A model generated the notes under the pieces. The model did not search any database, was not told where the DNA came from, and saw only the letters and a program-made list of their open reading frames with translations. A stretch of 64,000 nt of DNA, taken from the NCBI GenBank assembly GCA_028023455.1, contig JAQFVV010000180.1, positions 994,001-1,058,000 of the forward strand. Direction: 5' to 3'. Source of the DNA: Epiperipatus broadwayi (lineage: Eukaryota > Onychophora > Udeonychophora > Euonychophora > Peripatidae). The translations under genes were made by a program, and so were the position numbers. Below are positions 49,801 through 62,480 of the stretch, piece by piece (position 1 is the first letter of the stretch; every line of letters begins with the position of its first letter).

Positions 49801-50357
49801 AAATCACTCTTTAAATTATTGCGATATGTACTGAAGCTATATATAAGTTTATATATATATGCTTCATATCAATTTTTTTTAAAAACTATTTTTTTAAATT
49901 CCATTATAAGAACAAAATTTATTTTTATTAAAACAATATTTTAAATGCTTATAGAATGGAATGCAAGCATGTGTATGTGTGGTCAGATACACAGTTTAAA
50001 TTAGAAAATCTATAAAAATTCTTAATCTTAGATAAATGATGACTAGATTTGTAAAGGCAGAATGTTCAAGTACATAATTAGTCAAACATATAAAAGGTTA
50101 GAGAACATTTCTTTAGAAACAGTTAGTTTAAATTATGTCTACTTAATATTCCTTAATATTATATCATAATGGATTTGTAAAGGCAGGATGCACTATTAGT
50201 TTTATACACAATTAATTATATATAGAGGGATTACAAAGTACTGGTAGATTTAATTATAATATTCATAATTTATCTATTAACGTAAAATATATATATATTT
50301 TTTTGTATTGTATAGTGTAAGAATAAGAAAAAATAGACTTCCCAATTGAACAAAGAA

Positions 50358-50833
50358 TATGTCTAAATACACTAAAATGCAGGCAATGGTGTAGCTAAAT
50401 ATAAATTATAATATTAAGTGGCTGAGCACTTTTGGGAAGTTTTATCTTCTCATATTCATAGCAAATGGGTTATGTGGGTGCAATAGGAAATGTATATGAC
50501 AAATATTTAAATATAAGCAAAGTGGATTAGAAAGTCCTCTTTTTGGAGAAGCATGTTTCCTTCTCTAAATGTAAAATCAAAGAAGCATGGCTTATAACTA
50601 ACAATAACTACTCTATAAACTGGAAGGAAGCATGTTTCTCTTTCCAAAAGTGGACTTTCAAATTGACTTTGCATATATTTAAATATTTTTTGCATACATC
50701 TTCTATCATGTTCACACAACCTACTTGTTACAATTATGAAAAAATAAAACTTCTCAAAAGTACTCAGCCAATTAATATTCCAATTTATACTTAGCTTCAC
50801 CATTTCTTGTGTTTTAATGCATTTAGACATATG
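50358..50833. repeat. Long palindrome, arms about 190 bp
   Basis: Left arm from ATATGTCTAAAT(A)CA at 50,358, right arm ending with its complement at 50,833. Matching blocks include GGCTGAG(C/T)ACTTTTG and AAGCATGTTTCC on both sides of a loop of about 60 bp. Opposing short frames across this palindrome are mirror images and not genes. Confidence 0.8.
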
Positions 50834-51182
50834 TATTATATATTTTAAAAAATAAGGTTTGCAACTTTTGGCTATATGGTAAAAGAGTGTTGATTAATAC
50901 TTAATTGCCATAGGAAATGAGAGTAAACAAACAGTATTCGGAATTTAGAAAATTTTTGTTAATTAATATAATTAAATTTAAAATAAGTTAATTATAATGA
51001 TTTATGAGTAAAAATATTTTAAGAACTAAATCTAGGCATCTTATTTAGCAATGATATAAAACATATGTAAATGTATAATCAAGGTCTCTATCAAAAAAAA
51101 TGTCAACATTGTCAAAAAGATCACTCAACAAATTTTTCAAGTTCATCAATCATTCTGTTATTGAAAGTCACACCTAATAAAA
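50834..51182. other. AT-rich spacer
   Basis: Nothing recognised. Confidence 0.35.
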
Positions 51183-51420
51183 ACTAGTGGATAGAGAAGC
51201 TTGTATCTGCTTCCCATTCATATCTCAGGGGAGTGCGAGTTTGAATTACCATGTATTCAGTAAATTGCTACTCATCTGAAGTCTGCAAACCAACCATACA
51301 TATATGCTGATATTACTGAAATAATAGAAGTATGCTGATGCTCCTGCAATAATATCTACATTCACTCTGCTGATCAGCAATATATACATCCAAGGAACAG
51401 AAAGACTAAGCTTAATCTAC
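51183..51420 (+). mobile_element. tRNA-derived SINE
   Basis: ACTAGTGGATAGAGAAGC fits a polymerase III box A, and GCGAGTTTGAATTACC, about 40 bp later, fits box B. The head is tRNA-like in length. A non-tRNA body follows with two TATGCTGAT segments. No obvious A-rich tail. The tRNA portion is mutated and is not a gene. Confidence 0.6.
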
Positions 51421-52699
51421 TAATCTGAATAACCAGCCTGTCTCCAAAATTTCAATTAACTACTAATAATTAAGAAAGTGCTACTCAAATATCAAGTGAA
51501 TGTAAATTGCTTAAAATGAAAATCTTCTTGCCATTTCTTCATAGATAGAAATGTTTCAAACTCTTCATGATGATAATAGCAGAACTGTTGCACTTCTAAT
51601 GAGATCTTTATAATCCAGAAATACTGTTAATATTTAAACAATTCATATTCATTTGTTGCTTTTTATTATAAATATATATTCTTTGATATTATCTAATCTT
51701 GTCAGTATACATATAAATCAAACTACCCTATGTTCAAGAATGGCTGAGTATGTGTTGCTATATGTGATCATTTGTAGTAAAAGTCATTCATATATGATAT
51801 ATTTGTTATTGAGCATACAGATGATGAAGGGCTATTATGTAAACATATTTTTTCTTTAATTCTTAGAATCATCTTTTTCCCCAATGTATGAAAGCTAATT
51901 AATAAAAATCATAGAGTTATTTCAATCTTTTTGTCTTATCTGGCTTAAAGATTTTAGTAATATATTGAAACAGTATTTTTTGTCTAACATCCTGTTTCAC
52001 CTACTATATCCCATAGTAGTATTCTTTCCTTAATTCAAACCCCTCCAAATTTGCATATATTAGCATGTATTAATGTATAATAAGGTATATTAATGTATGT
52101 GTTTGTATATTTACATATTTGTGTATACTAAGTTATAAATTATATATATTTATATTAAACTAAGAGCACACCTACATATATAAGTGAATGAAGCTGCAAT
52201 GCAAGAGATTTTATAAGCATTGCAACATAATTAAATTATTTTATCTTTAATTTATTAAATAGAAATGTACAAATTTTTTTTATTTAGCTTAGAATTCGCA
52301 TATAAATGTCCAATTCTAGGGGTGATAAAATTACACTTATAACAGAATGTTTACAGAACTTAAATCTAATTTAAAAGATTGCCTGCTTCTTGGAAAAAAT
52401 CCCACCACACACACCTGGTTTAGTTTGTGCAAGAACCAAGAACAGATTTTAAAATAAATTCTAAAATAAATTTTAAGACAAAAGAAAGGCAGTCAAGCTG
52501 CACTATTTTATGAATTACTTAGATTTCACTTTTTTCTTTTCTAAATTTAATAAAGATGTGTTAAAACTTAAAATCAGGAACTTAAAATTGTAAACAAGTT
52601 CATGGCTTTTGCAAGGCAGAGTCAAGGAGTTAATATAAAAACACCAAATTTTATCACTGAAAGTTCACTCTTTTAAAATTTGAAATGTTTTGCTGTCAG
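51421..52699. other. AT-rich DNA, possible intron
   Basis: No gene recognised. If the exon at 52,700 is real, this is intron upstream of it. Confidence 0.35.
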
Positions 52700-52878
52700 G
52701 TGCTACACCCCATTTTAACAATGAAAATGAGTGGCTAGAAGGCTCAAATTTTCCTTTGGGAGACGGGTTTATTGAAATGGACAAGTTCAAGACCAACAAC
52801 CTGCCAAGAAGACATCAGAGACAAGCCAGCCCAGCAGAGAATATCAGTGTCAAATGCTATGAAGGAAGCCTCAGCTAA
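52700..52878 (+). CDS. Candidate 3' terminal exon, 59-residue hydrophilic C-terminus, host gene unknown
   Basis: The segment GTTTTGCTGTCAG ends in an AG at 52,698-52,699 and fits a 3' splice site. From 52,700 a frame (phase with two bases completing the split codon) runs GATPHFNNENEWLEGSNF... to ...ISVKCYEGSLS and stops at 52,878. The segment is much more GC-rich than its surroundings and has balanced codon use. The peptide is hydrophilic with a basic NLPRRHQRQ patch, suggesting a cytoplasmic tail or linker. AATAAA follows at about 52,913. The frame has no ATG of its own, so it only makes sense spliced. No family recognised. Confidence 0.45.
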
Positions 52879-54950
52879 AAGATCAGTAACATTTCTTCCC
52901 ACAGAGCTCTATAAATAAATCTTAAACTAAACTAATTTAATAATTCTCTCATGCTAGCTATAATGTTGAACATTCATAAATAATATTTATAACTTCTTAA
53001 TAAATACACCCTGTAATAAATTTAATGTAACCTTAATAAATTTTCCAATGTAACTTTGAATTTAATAATATCTGTAAGAATTTTGCCTCTATATTAAATG
53101 AATAATTATAGATTAATAATTCCTCTAAACAAAATAACTATACTCAATTATTATTTTCATATATTTTCTAATCTGTAGTCAAGCCTATTTTTTTTATATT
53201 GTGTATGTCATTGACATTTATGATATGCCTTCATTCAAATTGGAGATCAATAATCGTAGTGATTTTAGAGAGTTGATTAGATGCTCTCATGTAATTGATT
53301 TATGCTGCTCTTTAGCACACACATAATCTTTGTTCTGATACCTATTTTACATATATGTATATGTTAGTTAAGCTACTATGTTTTAACTTATCATGATTAA
53401 GGTTTGCATGATAATGAATTGTCTAGAATCTAGATAATTAATCGCAAGAATATTATAAAGCATGTTATAAATAATTAGTTAAGTACCACATATGCTTTAC
53501 TCCTCCTTAGTTTATGGTATAAAGTATTCAGGTTTCATCTGTAAGCAATATTATCTTAATCAACCCTTTTAGCATGTGAAGTATGCTAATCCATGAACTG
53601 GCATATGGTAGTTTCACCAAATGAAACTACAGACTTAGTGCTTTAGTTTAAGTTAGTATTTGATATTTTGGAAAGCATTACAAATGTGTCCTTATGAAGC
53701 ATACATATGATATATACCTTGCTATATATTTTCTTATTAATATGAGCTTCTGGTTTAAGGCCATCCCATTATGATTAGTTCAGGCAGCTCTTTCTAGAAC
53801 TGGAACATGAGGATCCAGAACCGTATTTTAAGCTTCTCCGATCATCTGAACTAAATTTTGTGATAGCAAGTCATACAGTCCACAGGAACTGAGTACTTGC
53901 TAATGAATCTCATGAGTAATCATATATTCAGACCACAACACTTTCATTTAGTTAATGAAATGCTATAGTCTCTGAAGCTTCACTGCAATCACCAATTGTT
54001 CCTTCCAAAATATTCAGTTCAGCATTGATCTGAACACCTGATCTAGTTTATTTTAATAATCTGCATAGAGCATATTTATTGCTCATTATGTATAAGTTAA
54101 TCATAATAAGTTACATTTTATCAGTTGTCATTCTTGTAAGATTTAACTCATCACAAACCAAGAATAAATGGCATACCATATTCAGGCACAATTATAGACT
54201 GCTGATATTAATTTATAATATATTAGAAATTAAATAATTTAAGGTGCATTCTAAAGATGAGACCTTGTATCTAGCTCATCTGATCATTGTAAGACACCTG
54301 GGAGTGTAAAATCCCAATGCACTTTGTTTTGTATTAATTAATTTATAATTTAATAATTAAACATATTAAATGTATAATAATGTTTAGGGTGTCATTTGCA
54401 ATCCATTCCTAAATTTTATCTAAATCAATTGATTTAAGTATTAATTATTAATATATGCATTATCTCAGTAATCCATATGTGTGTGTATTTATTAGTTAAT
54501 TGCTAATTTATCAATAATTCCCTGAGTCTCATACTCCACCCTGTGCTACTACCGGCTCACGAACTAAATGAGTCCAAGTGTAGCCTCATATATGCCACTC
54601 ATAGAATAGTAAATCATGGAGTGTTGGTGAAGGAACTGAGGTGCAATCTGATTTGAGATCTCAATCCCTCATCTACATCAGCTTTGGAATAATTTGCTGA
54701 AACTCTGGATTTTGTCACACGAATGTGCAAATATGACTGTTACAATATTTATTGAAACTTTTAAATAAGAATTTTTACTTTTAATGAAATTGTCCTGGTC
54801 AGAAAACTAGTTTTAAACAAATATTAAATAGAGATGTTAAATATTTTTCTCTTCCAACACTTATCAATTAAGTGCTTGTTTGAGTTATTGGTACCCTGCC
54901 TATATATATATTATAATGATCGAAAAGCAAGTGAAGATCGAATCAACCGC
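52879..54950. other. AT-rich DNA, possible 3' UTR at its start
   Basis: The first 100-150 bp may be 3' UTR, with AATAAA-type signals at 52,913 and again near 53,000. Beyond that nothing is supported. Stretches near 53.8 kb and 54.55-54.72 kb are less A/T-rich, but show no open frame. Confidence 0.35.
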
Positions 54951-56990
54951 AATCTGCACTACCAGGGCGCCATCTAGGCATTTAAACCTAGAAAAATTTA
55001 TAGAGTAGGCAGATACGCGCTGATAAGATTCCACTTTATTTAATATTTAGATCATTAGCCCAAGTCACTAGCTCAGGGAGTAGCAGAGATGATAAAATAT
55101 AACTTTAATTTATATCTTAAATACAAATAAATAAAAGCCACTGCCAGAAATTAACACATAAAAATATTTATTTACGCACATATAAAATCATTCTAAATTT
55201 GAGGAATAAGTTTAACATTTTAGATTTTTATATTAATCTTTAATTTTACATTTAAATGAATTTCAATGAGTTTAATATTTTATTTAGATGGTCAAGTATG
55301 AATAGACTATATAGATTGTATTTGAAAAGAAAATATTCTATCTCTTATTTAACCTTAGGTCAAAAAGTTCGCAGTCAAACTGGCGTCAATCCATCTGATA
55401 CATTTATGTATTCAATGTAGCATGAAAATATGACAACACAAAATACTATACTGTCAGGAATGTATGTCTGAACAGTAAGTAGAGTTAGAGAAGACATTGT
55501 CTCTCCACCAACAGGAATGCTACATCTGTTGGCAAGTAGAACAATAAACATAAAACTCCATAGGAATGGATTGCGGTCCTTTGCTGTCTTACAAACCCAT
55601 CCATAGGCAAACAGAAGGTGTGTGGCGTATATATGCAATCCTGCCCATAGCGGATCTCATACTACATCTACTAATTGCACAAATATATCCAATCCATTGA
55701 GCCAATTCAACTACGAAACGAATAACCTAAGATTACCCTCCCTTAATATAACTTTACAAAACTATATAGCCATTCACGCCCGACTTAAATTTAACATTTA
55801 TTATGTTCGCACAGATGAATTTTATAAAATTTGTTTTAAAATGTTGAGTATAGATCGGCTGCACAGATTCCATGGTTAAAAACATTCCAAAATAAACACA
55901 GCCGATCAAAATACAAAGTCATTGATAATGTCAATTGCATAGGGAATACAAAAAAACCCAATGGTGTTCATCATAAGACACCATAGTGACATGATGACTT
56001 ATATATTCCAATCGACTATGAAACAGCAACATAATTAACCGCTAACGAATCTATGCAACGTCTATCCCCAACTTTAAATTTCATGCATTTAAATAATTTA
56101 TACGATAAGTATTAATACAAATAAAAAAATAATAACATGGAAATGATTTTTTTCAAAGCAAAACATATAAAATTTTAAACATTATCAATTGATTTTAAAC
56201 TTAAAAGTCAGGTAGAAGTTCATAAGCTTGAACAAAAGTTCTTAATTAGTTTTAAATTTTAGAGTTCATGTCAATAGCTTACAGTAGAAGAATCACTGCT
56301 CTTGATGTAAATTCCCATGGAGTCTTTATTTGAAAACCCAGTCAGATGTTCTGGAAGTAGCATTAGCTGGTTCATTTCGGTATCACAATCAGTTCATTTT
56401 TTAAAATAGAGAGAGAGTGTGTGTGATATGTGCGTCCTATCACCGACCCTCAAAAACAAACCGGAAAAACTGACTGGAACTCAATATTTTTCTTTTTATA
56501 GTCCTCCTATGGATTCCATGAACAAAAACGTCACTGTTCCATTTTTTTCGTTATGGTCCGGGCCTTTATTTGCTTCCATTGGTCAAGCTAAAATCTTTCT
56601 TCTCTTATCTATTTTTCATCTGACTTTTTAATTACACAGCTTTTGGATAATTAATAAACAATCATTTCCATTTACAGATTACAGGAATTAATTAATACCT
56701 GTTTTTATTTTAACTTACGATATTTCTTTATTAAAATATTTTTATATTTAAATCTTGTATTTTTTTTATAAAAAAATACGTTCAAATATCCTTTTTTTTA
56801 TTTATATATATAAAAAAATATTTTTAAAGTTTAGCATCTGTGCGAATATATACGTTTAACAAACATTTTAATTTTAGCGTTTAGTTTTTTTTTTTTAATA
56901 CATTTATTTTTATTTGCGAACTTTAAGATTTTATTTTAAATTAATGTAAGACATATTTATATATTGTTACAATATATATATACTGCACCA
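54951..56990 (-). repeat. Family C repeat, copy 2, inverted relative to copy 1
   Basis: Reverse-complement partner of 8,632-10,806, with the same block order. It keeps the better promoter block but lacks the 63-bp insertion. Distance between copies is about 44 kb. Shared short frame near 55,375-55,638 (minus) and 10,116-10,361 (plus) has about equal numbers of differences at the three codon positions, which argues against a conserved protein. Confidence 0.75.
56493..56582 (-). promoter_or_regulatory. Promoter-like block of family C copy 2
   Basis: On the minus strand CCAATGG (56,582-56,576), TGACGT (56,533-56,528) and TATAAAAA (56,500-56,493) occur in promoter-like order. TATA box is intact here and eroded in copy 1. 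The splice-donor-like CTACTGTAAGC follows at 56,282. Confidence 0.4.
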
Positions 56991-57404
56991 CTTACATATA
57001 TATGGCACAAGCATATTGGCATTGAGTAAGATTTAAAAGAAGTAAAATTTAAAAATCATCAATGGATGTAATTTAGTTTTGTTTTTGTTTTTTTATTAGT
57101 TAGTGTAATTTTTTTTTGTACGTATAATGAAAGTTATTTGTGCTTAAAATTTATTTAATCAAAGTAATGTTAATATTGGAAAGTGCATACAGATTAATTA
57201 ATCCAGATAAGCAAAGAAATTCCAAATGTAAAAGATTACAATCAGAAAACTCCTTCTAATGCTAATTAAAGATGGCGGAACTTTGTAGTTGAAAATAAGA
57301 AATAATGTAGAAGATTATAAAATAATAAAACAAAAGATAAAGAAAATATGACCAGGACCTCTCAAAAATGATCATGAGTGTAAAAGAAATGGACAAGTTT
57401 AGAA
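56991..57404. other. AT-rich spacer
   Basis: Nothing recognised. Confidence 0.35.
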
Positions 57405-57459
57405 GGGACTTTTCACCTGTGTGTTTTGGATGCTTTCTCATGTGCAGCATTTTTGAAAT
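57405..57459 (-). pseudogene. Possible C2H2 zinc-finger fragment
   Basis: The minus strand reads FQKMLHMRKHPKHTGEKS, resembling the end of a C2H2 finger (F...L...H-x3-H) with its TGEK linker and three extra residues (PKH) inserted. The Cys pair is not present. Likely a relic, or a chance match. Confidence 0.3.
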
Positions 57460-58172
57460 AAAAATAAAATGCTACCACTTAGAACTAACATTACATTTAC
57501 TAAGTTTCCATAGAATTACATAAAATAGAAAACATAGATAATTGAAAATGATATAAATTTAGAACAGAATGAGAAAAATATGTAGGTATTATAAAATTAA
57601 AAACCTAGAGTTGTTAGTTAATAAAATTTATTGAAAAATTTGAAAAACCAGATATACTTAAAATGGAAAAATTTAGAAAGAACAGATGGGGATTGGGAAT
57701 GTAATAAGAAGAGAGATAGAAAATCATACTGATGACTGTAAAAAGGTATATGAATGTTAGTTAAATAGAACATAGGCAAGAAGACAAATGGATGAATAAT
57801 AATAATGATAATTGCAGCAAATCACTAAATTATTTGGTAAAAATAACTTTAACAAAGAAGATTTTGAAATATTAACAGTACTGCAGTAAAGTAAGTGTTG
57901 CTAAATGATGGAGAATTGGGAATAGGTTAATTTATACACAAACAAAACAACTAGTGTTATTTGGAGCTGTAGCATTTTTTAGATAAAGTAATAATCAGAT
58001 ATATATTTTTGCCATGATTAACATTTGAAGGTAATGTTCAGATTTTTAATAACCACATAAGCATTTAAATTGATGGGATGAAGCATACATTTTATTTTTA
58101 CAAATAAGAAGAAGCAAATCAGTTATCACAAATGAGCAACTAGAAAATTGTCTATGAAACATTCCCACTTAC
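57460..58172. other. AT-rich spacer or intron
   Basis: Nothing recognised. It would be intron if the exon at 58,173 is real. Confidence 0.3.
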
Positions 58173-58227
58173 CTGTATGCCTTCTGGAAGCTTTACTTCA
58201 AAATGAGTTGTAATTTTCTTTTTAATC
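58173..58227 (-). CDS. Candidate internal exon of 55 bp, host gene unknown
   Basis: On the minus strand a pyrimidine-rich tract ends TGTGCTAG|G at 58,228, and 55 bp later the exon ends ATACAG|GTAAGTGGG at 58,173, a consensus 5' splice site. With one leading base, the segment encodes 18 residues IKKKITTHFEVKLPEGIQ without a stop. The combination of both splice sites, an open phase and a higher GC level is unlikely by chance, but the segment is too short to identify. Confidence 0.45.
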
Positions 58228-59235
58228 CTAGCACAAATGAACAAAAATTAAAAAATATTTTACTAAAAATATAAAATTTAATATAAATAAAAAAAAGTTG
58301 TATCATTATTATCATAAATCACATCACTCATCAATAAAGTATATGATGGAGCTCAAAATATGAAATAAAATTATGGACAAGACATGTTGCAATTTAGAAA
58401 TATTAACTTTTTAAAAGTATATCATTGGCTTATCATAGCAATATCTATTATTAATATATCTTCCTAGAGAGAACCAATATGAATTTATTAGTATGAAAAT
58501 GGTATCATTCAATCTTATTTCTGTTTTTTTTTATTAATTGGATGCTAATTATAGATAATTACAAACAGAGTGCATTAGAGATTGTTTGCTTCACATAAGC
58601 ATAGACAATTGTCTTTACACATTGTTGTTTGTCTGATATTATTTCGCTTTACTTTTTTTATTATTATGAGTGAAAATGAAATATTGTAGAAGTTAGTAAT
58701 TTTTTGCCTTAAATGTTTCTTAATTCTATAATTTCTTAACCATGAAATATATTTTTATTTATTAGTTGTGATTGAAACATTTTTATTATATTACAATGAT
58801 TTCAATTCTTTAGAAGTATTGCATTTGTTATATAGTCTATTTTTTAAAGTGATGTCTACATGAATGGCTCTTACAGAATAATAATTTAGCATGTGATCTT
58901 TTATTGTTGCTCTGTATTCCTTTACTGAAATATTTCAAGAAAAACAAAAATTTTCTTAAAAGTTTAATGAAATCTCAACTTGAATAATTAAAAATATTAT
59001 AGGAGTATTTCAAATCCTTTGAAGACAAAAAAATTGTAAAAACTGCTTTAGTTTTTTTTCTTTCACCTACAAACACTAATTTAAAAACTAAAATTTAATT
59101 TTTTTTTTTCTAAATGATCTAATGCTACCTCATAATCAGCTACTTAATCACTAAAATAGTGGTGATGTCTCACCCCAGACCTTTCCCTTTATTTTAAGTT
59201 AATCGATCAGTTTGTGACCTGATACTTTAGTATCA
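58228..59235. other. AT-rich DNA, possible intron
   Basis: Nothing recognised. Confidence 0.35.
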
Positions 59236-59490
59236 AAGCTGCAACACTGAGCATGTATTAGACCTACTGTGCCTATTCACATTCATATCAATCCACTGAT
59301 AACCTTGTAATCTTGGGATCTGACGAAAATAACATGTACACAGATCTTGTACACAACTTTTTTTGGCAAAAAAAATGTGTACATGGATCTTGTACATGGT
59401 ATTTTGGCAATATTTACAAAGTTATCAGGAGGTTGATACGAATATGAACAGGCATGGTAGGTCTAATACATGCTTCATGTTGCAGGACTA
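59236..59490. repeat. Palindrome, arms about 115 bp
   Basis: CATGTATTAGACCTAC and ACATGTACA on the left recur reverse-complemented on the right (GTAGGTCTAATACATG and TGTACATG). Loop of about 25 bp. Arms differ at many positions. Confidence 0.75.
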
Positions 59491-60451
59491 AAAATAAATA
59501 AAAGTAAAAACATAACATATTTATCATTTTCAATAAGAAATGTGTAATTTTAAACAAGACATTCAAATATGTACAACTTGAACACTAACATCTTTTAAGA
59601 ATATCTGAAATAAAAAAGGGAATTTGTGATCTTAATTAAGGTTTGAAAGCAAAAAAAAAAAAAATTGCAATCTTAATGAAATGACAGCATTACGCAAAAA
59701 ATGTTTTTGATAATGGAATATTTTAATGCCAGCATTGGAAAATCAAGTGAAAAATGAAAGTGGTGTGAGTAAATTTGGCTGTGGTGACAAAATAAGAAAG
59801 ATAACATCATCTTATGAAATTTGTGGAAAAAGAAAAAATGTACATTAAATGTTCTTTCTTTGAAAAAAATGCTAAACAATTTTGAACTTGGAAACATCAA
59901 AACAAAGTATAATAAAATTGAATATATTTTGACTAAAGAGAAAATATGTATTTCAGGATTGTAATACTCTTAAAAGATTTAACTCTGTATATGATCATTG
60001 ATTGATGAGATCTAAGATGCATGTTAATGCAAAACTAAAGAAATAAAAACAATTAAGAAAGGTAGTATTAATTATTGATTTGTAATCTTCAACAACACTC
60101 CAATGAATTTAAACTAGAACTTATTAATCATTTTAAAATGTTGATAGGCTTTGAAAATGATTTAGCCATAACTGAAATTAATAAAAAAAATAATTAATAC
60201 TTTGCCAAGAACTGTTACAAAAATAGTATGTACAAAAAAAAACAATTTTCCTATAAAGTTTCAATTAAAATAATACAATGTATGAAGAAAAAAATAAATA
60301 GATATTTTAAAAATGATTCATTAAAAGAATGAAGTATTTGGAGTTCTCTAAAATGATATGAAAAAAGATATAAGAAAATGAACTGTGAATTGGCTAGGGA
60401 AAGCTTTAGGAAAAAATAAAAGTTTCTAATATATAAAGCAGAATCTTAGTA
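59491..60451. other. AT-rich DNA, nothing recognised
   Basis: Nothing supported. Confidence 0.4.
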
Positions 60452-60877
60452 AAACAGACAAAACTCTCCATATAGTAGTGCCACTCAGTGCAAGCCAGAG
60501 TAATCAATGAATGCTGGAAGGCTTGTGCATAAAATCCCTATCTAGTTTCTACTCATCCAATATCCCCAGACTAGTTTCTAGCTTGTGGCTTTCATCAGTG
60601 AGGAGCATTGGATCTGAGAGCACTGCACCTAGATCTTAGGATCTAATGCAACCCTCCAGCAGCCACCTTTTATCTCCACTTAACTACAAAACTATTAGAA
60701 TAAAATTGAAAACACAAAAATATTTTCAATCCAAGCTCATTAGCTTATATAGTCATATAGATCTGAACTCAATCCAGTACCCATACATTTTGATGTCTTT
60801 GGTTCTTTAATAACTATAGCCACCACTATCCATAGGCAGGATTGATATTAAACCACTAGACATCACATTATCACCAT
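60452..60877 (-). repeat. Family A unit 7, single nearly complete unit
   Basis: One family A unit in minus orientation, from AAAACAGACAAAACTCTCC at the left to ATTAAACCACTAGACATCAC at the right. It includes all segments seen in the tandem units at 1.2-2.4 kb. It is followed directly by an inverted end fragment. Confidence 0.85.
60555..60613 (-). ncRNA. Hammerhead ribozyme, type I, family A copy 7, best-preserved of family A
   Basis: Minus strand: outer stem I AUCCAA with UUGGAU, inner stem I UCCUCA with UGGGGA, box CUGAUGA, stem II AGC-CACAA-GCU, GAAA, stem III with C-G and A-U pairs, and GUC. Stem II has changed from GGC/GCC of the other copies to AGC/GCU with pairing kept. Predicted cleavage is between 60,569 and 60,568. 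Confidence 0.8.
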
Positions 60878-60958
60878 GTATGGAGAGTTTTGCCTGTTTT
60901 AATAACAGTTATGAGCAAGCATAAGAAATTGTGATCATTTGATGTTTAGTGGTTTAAT
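60878..60958 (+). repeat. Inverted end fragment of family A unit 7
   Basis: Plus-orientation copy of the unit end, from GTATGGAGAGTTTTGCCTG to GATGTTTAGTGGTTTAATA. It pairs with 60,452-60,470 and 60,848-60,877, giving the fold-back layout common to these elements. Confidence 0.8.
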
Positions 60959-61019
60959 ACAACATTTTAAATATTGGAAAAAAAGTTATATCAGCAATAA
61001 GAATGAAAAATGAAATTAT

Positions 61020-62480
61020 TACTAAAAATGTGATATCATGAAATATGTGGAAGACTTCTACAGACAAATATATAATAATAAAGAAGAAAACAAAATACAA
61101 TTACTATTACTTCTGAATTATCAAGTATTTTAAATGAAGAGATTGGGCATGCAATTAAATCAATGAAGAAGAAAAAAGTTCCAGAAAATGTTGAAATTAT
61201 TATTGTTGATATTCTAAAAGAAGCAAATAACAAAATAGACAAATTGTTGGAAAAAGTATATATCAAATGTTAAAATATTTATCATAAGATTAAAGAAAAA
61301 AAAAGATATTTAAGAAAGATGATATTAAAGTTATTAAAATTTACTGACTTCTCAGTCTTCTATCAGTTTTATTCAAAACCTTTACCAGGATATTTATAAC
61401 TACAGCAAACTTAGAAATAGCGGATTTATAGATTGTGAAAAAGCATTTAATTCTATAAGCATTTTTATAGAAATTAAAGCATCATGCCATTAAAATATAT
61501 ATTCAGAATATTATCATAGTCTATCAATATGCAACATCAGTAATTAGATTACATGGTAATGCTAAAAAAATTAACATTGATAAGTGTTATGACTCTACAA
61601 ATGTAATGTTTCCATCAGATGCATTTTTATTTTATTTTAATTAATTTAACAATGAAATCAATATTAACAAAAATTTATTCTACAAATGCATATTTCCAAT
61701 GGCTGAGTTGTTAAGGAGTTTTTCTTGGGAAGTGTAAGGACATGAGTTTAAACAGAACAATTTTTTTTCATTGTTAATTAAAAATGTAGACATACAGACA
61801 GAAACACAGACAGGGTAAGATAATATAAAAGCATTTAAATAGGCAGCTAAGGAAGTAATAGTAACTGGAGATTGTTTAAATTATTTAGATTTTTCAGATG
61901 ATGTGGTTGTTTTTGCGGATAATGCTTCAGAGCCTCATGAAATATTGTAGGAATTATCAGATAAAAATAAGAAAATAGGATCAAAGATAAATATTGAAAA
62001 GATTAAAATATGGTTCAATTAATTTTCTCAGAAGAATAGAAATATTGACAATGATGAATTAGAAGAAGATACTAACTGCAAGAACTGTGATCAGATTATT
62101 AATATAAATGGGAATATAACAGATAAAATTAAATATGAAACTGAACTTGGATAGTGTTTTTAATAAAAATAATTTAATACTAAATGAAAATATATCTATT
62201 TGTTTTGCAAAGGAACATAATAAATGTATTTTATGATTTCTTGTTAATGGATCTGAGATTGGAATCACTTAAAAAAGACAATACAGGGTTTTCAGTCTAG
62301 TTAACAAGCTATAAAGAGGTGTATGTTGGGCATAACATTATGAGATCAAAATAATTCTTGGATAAAAGAACAAACAAATAACAATGGAATCATTGAAATA
62401 AACATGAGAATGAAATGAATCTGGGGTAGAATATTGAATTCTTAAACTAAATACCAAAAATTGTAAAAAAGAAGCCCATT
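61020..62480 (+). pseudogene. Reverse transcriptase relic, RTE-type non-LTR retrotransposon
   Basis: Pieces of an RT are recognisable in order on the plus strand. EIGHAIKSMKKKKVPENVEI (about 61,138) corresponds to the conserved K..KAPG.D segment. GFIDCEKAFNSI (61,423-61,458) corresponds to motif A with the catalytic Asp but Asn for the second Asp. LNYLDFSDDVVVFAD (61,874-61,920) is motif C (F-SDD), followed by an INIEKIKIW segment. Numerous stops and frameshifts. A SINE-like segment lies between motifs A and C. Confidence 0.6.
61688..61860 (+). mobile_element. tRNA-derived SINE-like repeat, copy 2
   Basis: AATGGCTGAGTTGTTAAGGAG resembles a box A and CATGAGTTTAAAC the box B position. A tail with ACATACAGACAGAAACACAG follows. 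It aligns with 19,221-19,400 and interrupts the RT relic. Confidence 0.5.

Noticed and set aside
50507-50830. 107-codon minus-strand frame and the opposing plus-strand frame
   Set aside because: Both lie across a palindrome and are mirror products of its arms; composition is A/T-driven.
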